Positions 18,013 to 26,569 of a stretch of DNA of 64,000 nucleotides are shown here, piece by piece. Within the stretch, counting starts at the first letter, position 1. Each line of letters opens with the position of its first letter. The notes under the pieces are model-generated. The model was not told where the DNA came from. It saw only the letters and a program-made list of their open reading frames with translations, and made no database searches. The translations under genes and the position numbers were made by a program. This DNA is from Nitrospirales bacterium (GTDB lineage: Bacteria; Nitrospirota; Nitrospiria; Nitrospirales; UBA8639): positions 1 to 64,000 of the forward strand of contig BQIW01000012.1 of NCBI GenBank assembly GCA_021604105.1, read 5' to 3'.

Positions 18013-19530
18013 ATGGATCTTCGGTTAGACCTTCGGTTATCTCAAAAGTTGGTGATGACCCCCCAACTGCAACAAGCGATTAAGCTGTTGCAACTCTCTC
18101 GTTTAGAACTTCAGCAAGTGCTGGCTCAACACTTAGTAGAAAATCCTCTCTTAGAAGATTTGGCATTGGAATCCCTGGATGAAGAACATTCGGTGGGAGA
18201 AGAGCAAGCAGAGCCGCCGAAAGGGTCTGATGCCGATAGTGAGGCTTCAGGTGAGATCGCAGAGGCTCAACCAACTGTTAAGGAGGGTGAGCCATTAACC
18301 TCCGAGGAGTGGGACAATATTTTAGGGAATGACTGGCGGCCTGCTCAGCGGGATGAAGCCTATTCAGGAGATGAAGAATTTCCTTCATATGAACAAACTC
18401 TCACAAAACCGACTTCGCTTGAAGAGCATCTAGATTGGCAACTTCGTCTCTCTTCTCTCGCAGGTGATGACCGGGATATTGGTCGAATGATAATTGGGAA
18501 TTTGGATGAAGACGGGTATATGCGCGTGCCTCTTCCCGAATTAGCTGAAGACGCCAAATGCTCTGTTGACCATGTTGAGGAGGTGCTTCATCAGATTCAG
18601 CAGTTTGATCCTCCAGGAGTTGCGGCTCGGGATTTAGCCGAATGTTTATTGATCCAACTGAAGCATCTACAACATGATGAGACTGAACTCACCTCCCATC
18701 TGCATGCTGCGGTACCGATGAATGTGGTGGCTGCTATTTTGAAAGATCATTTAGTCGATCTTCAGAAAAAGCGGTATCATTCTGTGGCCAAAACATTGAA
18801 CGTGACCCTGGATGAAGTCTATGAAGCTGTTCGGGTGATAGAGAGTTTAGAGCCGAAACCTGGGCGTCCCTATTTTTCGGATAGTAACTCGATAATTATT
18901 CCGGATGTCTATGTTGTGAAGTATGAAGGAGAGTGGGTCGTGCTGTTGAATGATGATGGTCTCCCTCGGTTGAGAATTAGTCCATATTATCGGAGACTCC
19001 TTTCCCATTCTGGAGAAGATGCCGGGAATACCAAAAACTATCTTGAGGAGAAATTGAAAGGTGCGCAATGGATTATTCGGAGCATTGATCAGCGGAACAA
19101 AACGATTGTGAAAGTTGTCAAAAGCCTTGTGAAGTTTCAGGAAGCGTTTTTGGAAAAAGGAGTTCAGTATCTTCGGCCATTAGTCTTGAAGCAGGTAGCC
19201 GAAGATGTGGGTATGCATGAGTCAACCATAAGCCGGGTAACGACCAATAAATATTTGCATTGCCCGCAGGGCATTCTTGAACTGAAATTCTTTTTTAATG
19301 CAGGGATTCAGCGTGCTGACAACCGTGGAGAGGATATGTCCTCTGTGACTGTTCGTGAAATGATTCGGGAAATGGTGGCACAAGAAGATGTAGCCAATCC
19401 CTTGAAAGATCAGGAGATCGTCTCAAGACTCCGTCATAAGAATATTTTGATTGCTCGTCGTACTGTCGCTAAGTATCGGGCTGAATTACATATTGCTTCT
19501 GCTAGCCAACGAAAACGAATTCCCACATAA
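18013..19530 (+). CDS. rpoN: RNA polymerase sigma-54 factor
   Basis: Sigma-54 directs RNA polymerase to -24/-12 promoters and needs enhancer-binding ATPases. The 505-residue product shows region I (LSQKLVMTPQLQQAIKLLQL), an acidic region II (about residues 55-110), the core-binding domain with DEDGYMRVPL and QQFDPPGVAARDLAECLLIQ, the helix-turn-helix, and the C-terminal RpoN box ARRTVAKYR. The neighbours lptB and rapZ fit the standard arrangement, but hpf and ptsN, often between rpoN and rapZ, are missing. Confidence 0.97.
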   Translation: MDLRLDLRLSQKLVMTPQLQQAIKLLQLSRLELQQVLAQHLVENPLLEDLALESLDEEHSVGEEQAEPPKGSDADSEASGEIAEAQPTVKEGEPLTSEEWDNILGNDWRPAQRDEAYSGDEEFPSYEQTLTKPTSLEEHLDWQLRLSSLAGDDRDIGRMIIGNLDEDGYMRVPLPELAEDAKCSVDHVEEVLHQIQQFDPPGVAARDLAECLLIQLKHLQHDETELTSHLHAAVPMNVVAAILKDHLVDLQKKRYHSVAKTLNVTLDEVYEAVRVIESLEPKPGRPYFSDSNSIIIPDVYVVKYEGEWVVLLNDDGLPRLRISPYYRRLLSHSGEDAGNTKNYLEEKLKGAQWIIRSIDQRNKTIVKVVKSLVKFQEAFLEKGVQYLRPLVLKQVAEDVGMHESTISRVTTNKYLHCPQGILELKFFFNAGIQRADNRGEDMSSVTVREMIREMVAQEDVANPLKDQEIVSRLRHKNILIARRTVAKYRAELHIASASQRKRIPT

Positions 19531-19625
19531 TTTTTTACAGCGGACTTCAGGGTTTAACCCCAATTGTGGATATTCCAGATAAATGTTCTGATTGAGTTTC
19601 TGGTTGCTGCTAACTTTGTAAGCTA

Positions 19626-20582
19626 ATGAGAAAGTTCATTCCCGATGATTGTGAAAGCGTACTGATGCCGAATGAAATACCGGAATCTTCTTCGAATAAC
19701 GATCCGTTGCCTCTTCAATTGATGATGGTGACGGGGACATCGGGGTCTGGCAAGACCCAAGCCTTGAAGTGTTTGGAAGATTTAGGATTTTTCTGTGTGG
19801 ATAATCTTCCCCCGGCTTTATTTCAAAAATTCACCGAATTGTGTATTCAGCCCGACAAAGATGTGAAGAAGGTGGCCTTGGGAATTGATATTCGTGAGCG
19901 GGCTTTTTTTGAAGATTTATTGAGCAATCTCGAAGCCTTGCAAAGTGATGGCTGTCACGTTGAATTGCTCTTTTTGGAGGCACATGATGATATTCTAGTC
20001 AGGCGTTTTTCTGAATCACGGCGTCCGCATCCATTACTCCCACATCGGCCCATTATTGAGGGCATTCAATTAGAGCGTGAACGGCTTCAAAGTCTTCGGG
20101 CTAGAGCCCATCGTGTGTTGGATACCTCAGAATTTTCCGTCCACGACCTTAAAGCCTGGATCATTAAACATTATCGAGAGCGGGGTGAAGGACAAGCCCT
20201 GAAAATTAGTCTTATGAGTTTTGGTTATAAATTCGGGGTTCCCTTCGATGTGGACATGGTATTTGATGTTCGATTCCTTCGCAATCCTCATTTCGTTCCT
20301 GACCTTCAGCCATTAACGGGGGAACACGCCGATATTCAACGCTTTGTCTTGGACACGAGAGAGGCTAAGGTCTTTCTCGAGCACTTGAAGGAATTATTTA
20401 CTTTTTTGTTGCCATTGTTCGAAAGGGAACAACGTAGTTATGTCACCGTTGCTTTCGGGTGTACGGGAGGGCGACATCGTTCAGTGGCGATCGTCCTATG
20501 CATGAAAGATACTTTGAAAACATTGGGATATGACGTCACGATTCACCATCGAGAAATTACAAAAGAGGCGACACCAAGCTAG
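19626..20582 (+). CDS. rapZ: RapZ/YvcJ family nucleotide-binding protein
   Basis: RapZ-family proteins bind nucleotides. In enterobacteria RapZ presents the sRNA GlmZ to RNase E to control GlmS, while the role in this lineage is unknown. The product has the P-loop VTGTSGSGKTQALKCLEDLG and the C-terminal signature FGCTGGRHRSVAI. It is 318 residues, about 30 longer than usual because of a poorly conserved N terminus. ATG 19665 or a start near the LMMVTG stretch could be the real one. It stands 95 bases after rpoN. Confidence 0.9.
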   Translation: MRKFIPDDCESVLMPNEIPESSSNNDPLPLQLMMVTGTSGSGKTQALKCLEDLGFFCVDNLPPALFQKFTELCIQPDKDVKKVALGIDIRERAFFEDLLSNLEALQSDGCHVELLFLEAHDDILVRRFSESRRPHPLLPHRPIIEGIQLERERLQSLRARAHRVLDTSEFSVHDLKAWIIKHYRERGEGQALKISLMSFGYKFGVPFDVDMVFDVRFLRNPHFVPDLQPLTGEHADIQRFVLDTREAKVFLEHLKELFTFLLPLFEREQRSYVTVAFGCTGGRHRSVAIVLCMKDTLKTLGYDVTIHHREITKEATPS

Positions 20583-21113
20583 TTTCCCTTCTTCCTTGAA
20601 TCGACATCTCGTCTGGGTTTATTCCTACCATTTTAGTGTTTTCTGTATTTGACCTCTTATTTTTTCCGTAGTCTTTTCCTGAAACAGAAGAATCTGACCC
20701 CTCATTAAGTATTCCTGATCACCGTGCCATTCCTAATGGGTCTGTTGAAAAAAGCCGCCAGCGGCGTTCTCGCCATTTTTCCGTGCTCCCGTATTAAATG
20801 TACGCTCGGCGCGTAAAAACGGCTGCGGCCTTGCTGGACGGACTTTTTTGAACCGACACGGAGCCTTTGATGAGTAATCTTATCCTGGGCAAATTTGCCC
20901 TAGAACATCTTTATTGTTCAACACTCCCCTAATATAAAGAGAATGCGACTCGCGGGGTCCTGGGATCAAATCGTGAGTGTCTCTGGAGAAAACGATTAAC
21001 AAATCTAGGTAAAAACATGACATCATATTGGGGGATGGCATTTTCAGGGAGAATCCCGATAAAACCCAATTGAGGTCAAGGGTCCTTGGCCGATTATTGT
21101 TGGACTGAAAAAG
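20583..21113 (+). other. Gene-free stretch between rapZ and pilM
   Basis: No convincing gene is seen on either strand. The stretch contains the repeat element described at 20741-20858. The remainder is unassigned and presumably includes the promoter of the pil genes. Confidence 0.6.
20741..20858. repeat. Intergenic element with imperfect terminal inverted repeats
   Basis: The left end GTCTGTTGAAAAAAGCCGCC and the right end, read in reverse complement as GTCGGTTCAAAAAAGTCCGT, match imperfectly, and both continue into CCAGC plus a GC-rich tract. The interior has GTACGCTCGGCGCG. From memory, similar elements (TTGAAAAAG...CCAGCGGCGTTCTCGC...TTGCTGGACGG...TTTTTGAA) recur between genes in Nitrospira genomes. 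No second copy was found in this window. It could fold into one long hairpin and may be a MITE or a REP-type sequence. Confidence 0.6.
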
Positions 21114-22184
21114 ATGCACCAGGTCTGGAGAGCCATTGCAGAAAAAGTCAGAGGATATTCGTGGAAAAGCCAGAATGTAACAGGCGTGGATGTGGGGTCT
21201 CGAGTGTTGAAGGCGGTGACTCTACAGCCGGGCCCTACCTCCCCTATCCTAAAGGGTATTGTGTTTGAATCGCTTCCCTTTACACCTATTCCAAATTCTC
21301 AAACAGATCTGGAGGATGACCGACAACTAGTCCAATTTCTTCGAAGACAGTTATCCCCTTTTCCCCGTGCGGTGGGGATTACGGTTTCGAGTCCCCACGT
21401 CTTGTTAAAGAGACTGGCACTTCCCTATATGTCGGAAAAGGATCTTCGAGAACACCTAGCTTTGGAGCTTGACCGGTATATTCCTCTTGATGGTCAAGGT
21501 GCGGTTTGGGACGTGTATCGACACAAAGATTCTGATGCCCTGGACAACGAAAAAAATCAGCCAGTTCTCGTCGTAGCAAAAAAAGAATTCATAGAGGCGC
21601 GAATGCGGCAATTTGAAGGGCAAGGGATGCACGTCCGTTTTGTCGATGTGGATGCCTTTTCACTGGTGAATATGGTTGCTTACAACTATGGCCGTGAAGG
21701 AACGTGGATGATTATTCATCTAGGACCAACCGGCATTCTCTCGGTGATGATGGAAGAGGGGCGTCTTGTGCATATGCATCAAGTATCCTACGAGGTCGAG
21801 TGGTATGGAGACCTGCTTGACAGGGTGCAAGCGGCTTTAGCATCGGCGGATGATGGATTTAAGTTAGGTGCCTCGGAAACTCTACTTCTTGAACAATTTT
21901 TCAAGGAAACGATTCAGCAGGTCATCGAAAGTATCAAGTATGCTTCAGAAGGAACTGACATGGAAATGGTGCAGGGCGTGTTCCTATCAGGAGGATATTC
22001 GATGCTGGAGGGACTTCAATCGAGACTCGCTGATTCCTTGCACGTCCCTGTAACCCTGGTTAACCCGTTTAAAAAAATCAAAGTCCCTCAGGAGATGCAA
22101 CAGGATTCTTGCTTTCAAAAAGCTTTGCCGTTATTTGGTGTTGCGGTTGGAGCGGCATTGCGTGGGACAATCCCTCATGATTGA
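21114..22184 (+). CDS. pilM: Type IV pilus assembly protein PilM
   Basis: PilM is a cytoplasmic actin-like ATPase that binds the N-terminal tail of PilN and links it to the pilus motor. The first phosphate loop appears as GVDVGSRVLKAVTL (about residues 25-38), and the second-domain motif as VFLSGGYSMLEGLQSRLAD near the C terminus. LKRLALPYMSEKDLREHLALE is typical of the family. The 356 residues fit. The gene overlaps pilN by 8 bases. Confidence 0.93.
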   Translation: MHQVWRAIAEKVRGYSWKSQNVTGVDVGSRVLKAVTLQPGPTSPILKGIVFESLPFTPIPNSQTDLEDDRQLVQFLRRQLSPFPRAVGITVSSPHVLLKRLALPYMSEKDLREHLALELDRYIPLDGQGAVWDVYRHKDSDALDNEKNQPVLVVAKKEFIEARMRQFEGQGMHVRFVDVDAFSLVNMVAYNYGREGTWMIIHLGPTGILSVMMEEGRLVHMHQVSYEVEWYGDLLDRVQAALASADDGFKLGASETLLLEQFFKETIQQVIESIKYASEGTDMEMVQGVFLSGGYSMLEGLQSRLADSLHVPVTLVNPFKKIKVPQEMQQDSCFQKALPLFGVAVGAALRGTIPHD

Positions 22185-22740
22185 AATTAATTTGGCTCGT
22201 TCACTTCAGCGGCAAGTTAATCCCCATGAGAATTCACGACTGTTTTGTTGGCTAGTGGGTGTGGCGGTGTTTGTGGGATTTGGAGTGGCGAGTTGGTGGT
22301 GGACGCAATCTTTGCAAGAACAAGTTGATGTCTTGTTTCAAGAAAAAACAATCAAAATGCAGGATCTTGCCCAGAAAAAGGAAAGTCTCGATAAATTGCA
22401 GCGTTTTAATGAACAAAAAGTCCTCCTTATGACCTTTATCGAGCAGCTCAGTGATCAGGAGAGAGAAAAGGCTTGGCCGGTGAAATTGCTGAATGGAGTC
22501 AGTCGAAATGTTGAAAAGCTTGATATCTGGTTGGAGCGGGTACAACTTGAATCACGGGTGGTGGAATTGCGGGGACAATCATTGGCACTTGAAGATATCG
22601 GTAAATTTATGGAGGGATTGGAGAATGATGGAATTATCGTGCGTTTACCTGTGGTGGAAATTCTTGATCACCCAGGAGGAGAATCAGACGTTTTTCCCTT
22701 TCTGATTCGTTTTGTATGGGATCAACAGGTGACTACATGA
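22177..22740 (+). CDS. pilN: Type IV pilus inner-membrane protein PilN
   Basis: PilN is a bitopic protein of the pilus alignment complex. The conserved MIEINLARS N terminus, which inserts into PilM, starts at ATG 22177. That start overlaps the pilM stop and is preferred to an upstream in-frame codon at 22135. One membrane segment follows (about residues 28-48, LVGVAVFVGFGVASWWW), then a coiled coil and a ferredoxin-like periplasmic domain. The protein has 187 residues. Confidence 0.92.
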   Translation: MIEINLARSLQRQVNPHENSRLFCWLVGVAVFVGFGVASWWWTQSLQEQVDVLFQEKTIKMQDLAQKKESLDKLQRFNEQKVLLMTFIEQLSDQEREKAWPVKLLNGVSRNVEKLDIWLERVQLESRVVELRGQSLALEDIGKFMEGLENDGIIVRLPVVEILDHPGGESDVFPFLIRFVWDQQVTT

Positions 22741-23330
22741 TGGCACAGTGGAAGTCATTATCCCTTTGGGGTCGATTCGGTTTTCTGGTTGGAATAATGT
22801 TGGTCTGTCTTTTGGGTATTCACTTCGTGATGTGGGATACGATGAATAACTCGATTAAGCAGTTGCAGGAGGAAGTTTCTCGTCTAGCTCAGGAGAGTCG
22901 AGGACTCACCAAAAAAACAGAATCACTGAATACTATAGAGAAGGAAGTCAACAGCTTGCGTGATGATTTAGCCACTCGAATTCAACAATTTCCTGAAAAT
23001 ATTGAATCAAGGATTTTTCGAAGGGATGTCATCGAAATTGCGAAACGAAGGAATGTGACTGTTCGGGTGTGGAAACCTGAACGTCCTTTGCCCGAGCTTC
23101 CGCATTCTGAATTTTCGATACCCATTGCACTTAGAGTAGAAGGAAATTTCCAGGGGACCGTTCAATTTTTGGATGACTTGCGACAGCTTGCATGGGTGGA
23201 ACGTATTCCTTCCATTACCCTGGCCGGAAGGCCAGACAACGAACATTCACCTCTCGTCAGCACGAATCTGGTGATGCACGGGTTAACTCCCTTAGGTATT
23301 GAACATGTTCAGCAGCTACTTAAAACTTAA
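22737..23330 (+). CDS. pilO: Type IV pilus inner-membrane protein PilO
   Basis: PilO dimerises with PilN. The product (197 residues) has an N-terminal TM (about residues 12-32, FGFLVGIMLVCLLGIHF), a coiled coil with repeated Leu/Glu, and a C-terminal ferredoxin-like domain containing GNFQGTVQFLDDLRQLAWVE. ATG 22737 overlaps the pilN stop, and ATG 22740 is an equal alternative. Longer frames upstream lie inside pilN and are less likely. Confidence 0.92.
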   Translation: MMAQWKSLSLWGRFGFLVGIMLVCLLGIHFVMWDTMNNSIKQLQEEVSRLAQESRGLTKKTESLNTIEKEVNSLRDDLATRIQQFPENIESRIFRRDVIEIAKRRNVTVRVWKPERPLPELPHSEFSIPIALRVEGNFQGTVQFLDDLRQLAWVERIPSITLAGRPDNEHSPLVSTNLVMHGLTPLGIEHVQQLLKT

Positions 23331-23916
23331 TCGATCTCCTCAATGTCAATCGGGATTGCGAATTTTGGGAGCCATAGATACTCGAAGCAGGGTCTCCACA
23401 ATCTCTGCCTACTTGAGAGGATTTGGGTGCTACTCGATTTGTGTTTGGATTGTGCTTAATTGGTGGGGGGGGATGGGAGTGGTGGCTGCGGAAGGCACCT
23501 CCTCATCGACTTCTTACCTAAACAGGCAAGTTAGCCCCAGCCTAATTGAGGACAATTCCCGACGGAATGACGGGAGTCGTCGAGACCCTTTCAAGCGGAT
23601 ACCTCAGCCGCGTCTGTCAACTCCTAAAGTTACGGCGCCATCCGAAAAGGATTCGAAAATTGTTCCCTTGCTGAATAATCCAGATTGGAGACTTCTCGGT
23701 GTGATTCATGGCCGAGATGGGCACCAGGCAATCATTCAAATATCTCCATCGAAGCGAGTTCTGGTCCAAACGGGATCTGAACTCGCTCGATCAGGCTGGA
23801 CGATTAAGACCATCAGTGAGGAGGAAGTGATACTTGAGGACCTTTCCTCAGCCGCCTCATTAAAAGGGGCCTCCCCGCCAAAAACCTTCATTCTTTCTTT
23901 TCCCACCATTCAATAG
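23305..23916 (+). CDS. pilP: Pilus assembly protein PilP-like
   Basis: PilP is usually a lipoprotein that bridges PilNO to the secretin PilQ. The C-terminal part, NNPDWRLLGVIHGRDGHQAI followed by VLVQTGSELARSGWTIKTIS, matches the PilP beta-sandwich (temperate-length HR domain). The N-terminal 60 residues include a hydrophobic stretch (CYSICVWIVLNWWGGMGVVAA) that looks like a signal or anchor rather than a clear lipobox. The start is uncertain (TTG 23299 or ATG 23305). It overlaps the pilO end. No pilQ follows. Confidence 0.78.
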   Translation: MFSSYLKLNRSPQCQSGLRILGAIDTRSRVSTISAYLRGFGCYSICVWIVLNWWGGMGVVAAEGTSSSTSYLNRQVSPSLIEDNSRRNDGSRRDPFKRIPQPRLSTPKVTAPSEKDSKIVPLLNNPDWRLLGVIHGRDGHQAIIQISPSKRVLVQTGSELARSGWTIKTISEEEVILEDLSSAASLKGASPPKTFILSFPTIQ

Positions 23917-24161
23917 CCATTATGAATATTCTGGTTGAGAAAGCCTGAAAAAACCTTCATAATCTGTACTCTAAAAATCTGGGGGGGACTCTTTGACCCA
24001 TTCATGCTCAGTGAGATCCATTGATGGATCATTCAACAATATCCAGATTCCAAGATTGTAGCTACAGGCTTGGGCAGACCGTCCTGGTCAGTAAGATTTG
24101 GAACATCTTAAGAGGGAACATGCTAACGGCATGAATAATTAATGAGCCAAAAAGGAAAGCC

Positions 24162-25322
24162 ATGTTGCGATATTTAAATGCGGGGGAATCTCATGGAAGA
24201 GGTCTAATGGCTGTGGTTGAAGGGGTTCCATCTGGTTTGCCGGTCACAGCCGAAGGGATTAATGTGGATTTGATCCGCCGCCAGGGCGGATATGGGCGTG
24301 GCGGTCGGATGCGAATTGAAAAGGACCGGATTGAGTTTATCTGTGGAGTTCGAAAAGGGAAAACGTTGGGAAATCCGCTAGGACTGTTGATCTGGAATAA
24401 AGATTGGGAAAATTGGAAGGATATCATGGCACCTGAACCTGGTCCCCCTTCCACTGAACGAGTGGTGACTCGTCCACGGCCGGGCCATGCAGATTTGGTT
24501 GGAGCTATTAAATATGGTCATAGCGATATCCGCAATGTGCTGGAAAAGGCCAGTGCCAGGGAAACAGCGATTAGAGTTGCCATTGGTGGTGTGGCGAAAT
24601 CGTTGCTAGCCGAGTTTGACATGCGAGTGGTCAGTTATACGATGGACATTGGAGGGGTTGCAGCTCCCAGTCCGAATGATCCGTTGATGGCGTATGAACA
24701 GGCGGAACAATCTGAGGTACGATGCCACGACCCTGAGACCGCAAAAAAAATGGTTGAACAGATTCGGACGGCCAAGCATAAAGGAGATTCCTTAGGCGGC
24801 ATTTTCGAGGTTGTGGTCACGAACGTTCCAATCGGGTTGGGAACCTATGCTCAATGGGACCGGCGCCTAAGTGCTCGCTTGGCGTTTGCTGCGATGAGTA
24901 TTCAAGCGATGAAGGGTGTGGAAATTGGGATGGGATTTGAGTCGGCCAGACGTTTCGGATCTGAAGTGCATGACGATATTTATTTTGACAAAGCCACAGG
25001 ACAATTTACCAGGAAATCGAACAATGCCGGTGGGTTGGAAGGCGGCATTACCAATGGGCAACCGATTGTTCTACGAGTAGCCATGAAACCTATCGCGACG
25101 CTTTATACTCCCAAAGACAGTGTAGACATCGAAACGAAAGAGCCGTTTGAGGCCACGGTAGAGCGGTCGGATATTTGCACTGTTCCGGCTGCCGGGGTTG
25201 TGGGCGAAGCTGTGATTGCTTATGAAATGGCCAACGCCCTGATTGAAAAATTTGGTGGAGATACGTTGGATGAAATGAAAAGAAACTTTGAGGCTTATCA
25301 AGAGTATGTCCGTATGTTTTAA
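24162..25322 (+). CDS. aroC: Chorismate synthase
   Basis: Chorismate synthase converts 5-enolpyruvylshikimate-3-phosphate to chorismate, the last shikimate-pathway step, using reduced FMN. The 386-residue product has MLRYLNAGESHGRGLMAVVE at the start, RPRPGHADLVGAIKYGHSDIR in the middle (active-site loop) and GGLEGGITNGQPIVLRVAMK later. All are family signatures. It is next to aroB. The preceding 245 bases after pilP show no gene. Confidence 0.98.
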   Translation: MLRYLNAGESHGRGLMAVVEGVPSGLPVTAEGINVDLIRRQGGYGRGGRMRIEKDRIEFICGVRKGKTLGNPLGLLIWNKDWENWKDIMAPEPGPPSTERVVTRPRPGHADLVGAIKYGHSDIRNVLEKASARETAIRVAIGGVAKSLLAEFDMRVVSYTMDIGGVAAPSPNDPLMAYEQAEQSEVRCHDPETAKKMVEQIRTAKHKGDSLGGIFEVVVTNVPIGLGTYAQWDRRLSARLAFAAMSIQAMKGVEIGMGFESARRFGSEVHDDIYFDKATGQFTRKSNNAGGLEGGITNGQPIVLRVAMKPIATLYTPKDSVDIETKEPFEATVERSDICTVPAAGVVGEAVIAYEMANALIEKFGGDTLDEMKRNFEAYQEYVRMF

Positions 25323-25401
25323 TCCTCATGTCCTGGGTTCCTTTCGTGGCAGGTTTCTATTGTTTCCTGGAATAAGACCGCTTTGTGGTGACTTCCGCTA
25401 G

Positions 25402-26568
25402 ATGAAGAACTCTGATCTCTCGAAACATGTTCTGGTTTCTTTGGGCGATCGGAGTTATCAAGTCCTTATTCAACCCCAGATTTTGCCTCAAATAGGCCGT
25501 GTGCTTCAGGATGTTGGATTATCGGGGCGAGTGGCCATTGTAACCAATCCAGTCGTCAATGAGCTCTACGGACGGGTAGTTGTCCGGGCCCTAAAGCGGT
25601 GTGGGTTTTCTCCATTTCTTGTGGTGATACCCGATGGGGAAAAGGCCAAATCCATGTATTGGTTGTCAAAAATACTGGATGAACTCGTCACGCAACGACT
25701 GGAACGCCAGGAAGTGGTGTTGGCATTAGGTGGAGGGGTTGTGGGAGATGTGGCGGGGTTTGCGGCCTCTGTTTATCTGCGCGGTGTTTCATTTGTCCAG
25801 GTGCCGACGACATTGGTGGCTCAAGTAGATTCAAGCGTGGGTGGAAAAACAGGGGTCAACCATCCAATAGGGAAAAATTTGATTGGGGCGTTTTATCAGC
25901 CACGTGTCGTGGTTGTCGATCCGCAGACATTGCAATCTCTTCCAAAACGTGAATGGGTCGCAGGGTTAGCGGAGGTCATTAAATACGGCATGATTGCGGA
26001 TTCGAAATTTTTTGAATATTTAGAACAACACGTTGATGACTTACGAGAACAAGCAGAAGATGTTATTCCGACCGTCATTCGGCGGTGTTGTGAAATTAAA
26101 GCAGAAGTCGTGGGTGGAGATGAACGGGAATCCGGCCGCAGACGCATTTTGAATTATGGTCACACTGTAGGCCATGCGCTGGAAACCTGGGGTCGTTATA
26201 AAACTTGGATTCATGGAGAGGCTGTGGGAATTGGCATGGTGCAGGAAGCCGGAATCGCGCGATTTTTAGGGATGTGTACTAAGGAGTTGGTAGAGCGGCA
26301 GCGCGACTTGATTCAGGATGTTGGGTTGCCTATTGCCATGCCTTCCATGTCTTTTGCGGAACTCTGGGGGGCCATGCAACACGACAAAAAGGTCGTAAAG
26401 GGTCAAATCAATTGCGTGGTGCCCACCGCAATCGGGAAGGTTCAGGTCGTTCCTCTGTTTCAACAACGTATTCGTCAATGGTTTATAGCCAATCAGGCCT
26501 TTCGCGTGAAACGATTGGATCCTGTCCGGCAGGGTGTGGGCCGTCCACGTCTTTCCAAGAAAAAATAA
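25402..26568 (+). CDS. aroB: 3-Dehydroquinate synthase
   Basis: AroB cyclises DAHP to 3-dehydroquinate with NAD and zinc, the second shikimate step. Family motifs are IPDGEKAKS, ALGGGVVGDVAGFAASVYLR, VPTTLVAQVDSSVGGKTGVN (phosphate/carbaphosphonate binding), and the zinc histidines in NYGHTVGHALE and HGEAVGIGM. The product has 388 residues, with a short basic C-terminal extension. It is followed one base later by the GAF-ANTAR gene. Confidence 0.97.
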   Translation: MKNSDLSKHVLVSLGDRSYQVLIQPQILPQIGRVLQDVGLSGRVAIVTNPVVNELYGRVVVRALKRCGFSPFLVVIPDGEKAKSMYWLSKILDELVTQRLERQEVVLALGGGVVGDVAGFAASVYLRGVSFVQVPTTLVAQVDSSVGGKTGVNHPIGKNLIGAFYQPRVVVVDPQTLQSLPKREWVAGLAEVIKYGMIADSKFFEYLEQHVDDLREQAEDVIPTVIRRCCEIKAEVVGGDERESGRRRILNYGHTVGHALETWGRYKTWIHGEAVGIGMVQEAGIARFLGMCTKELVERQRDLIQDVGLPIAMPSMSFAELWGAMQHDKKVVKGQINCVVPTAIGKVQVVPLFQQRIRQWFIANQAFRVKRLDPVRQGVGRPRLSKKK

Positions 26569-26569
26569 C

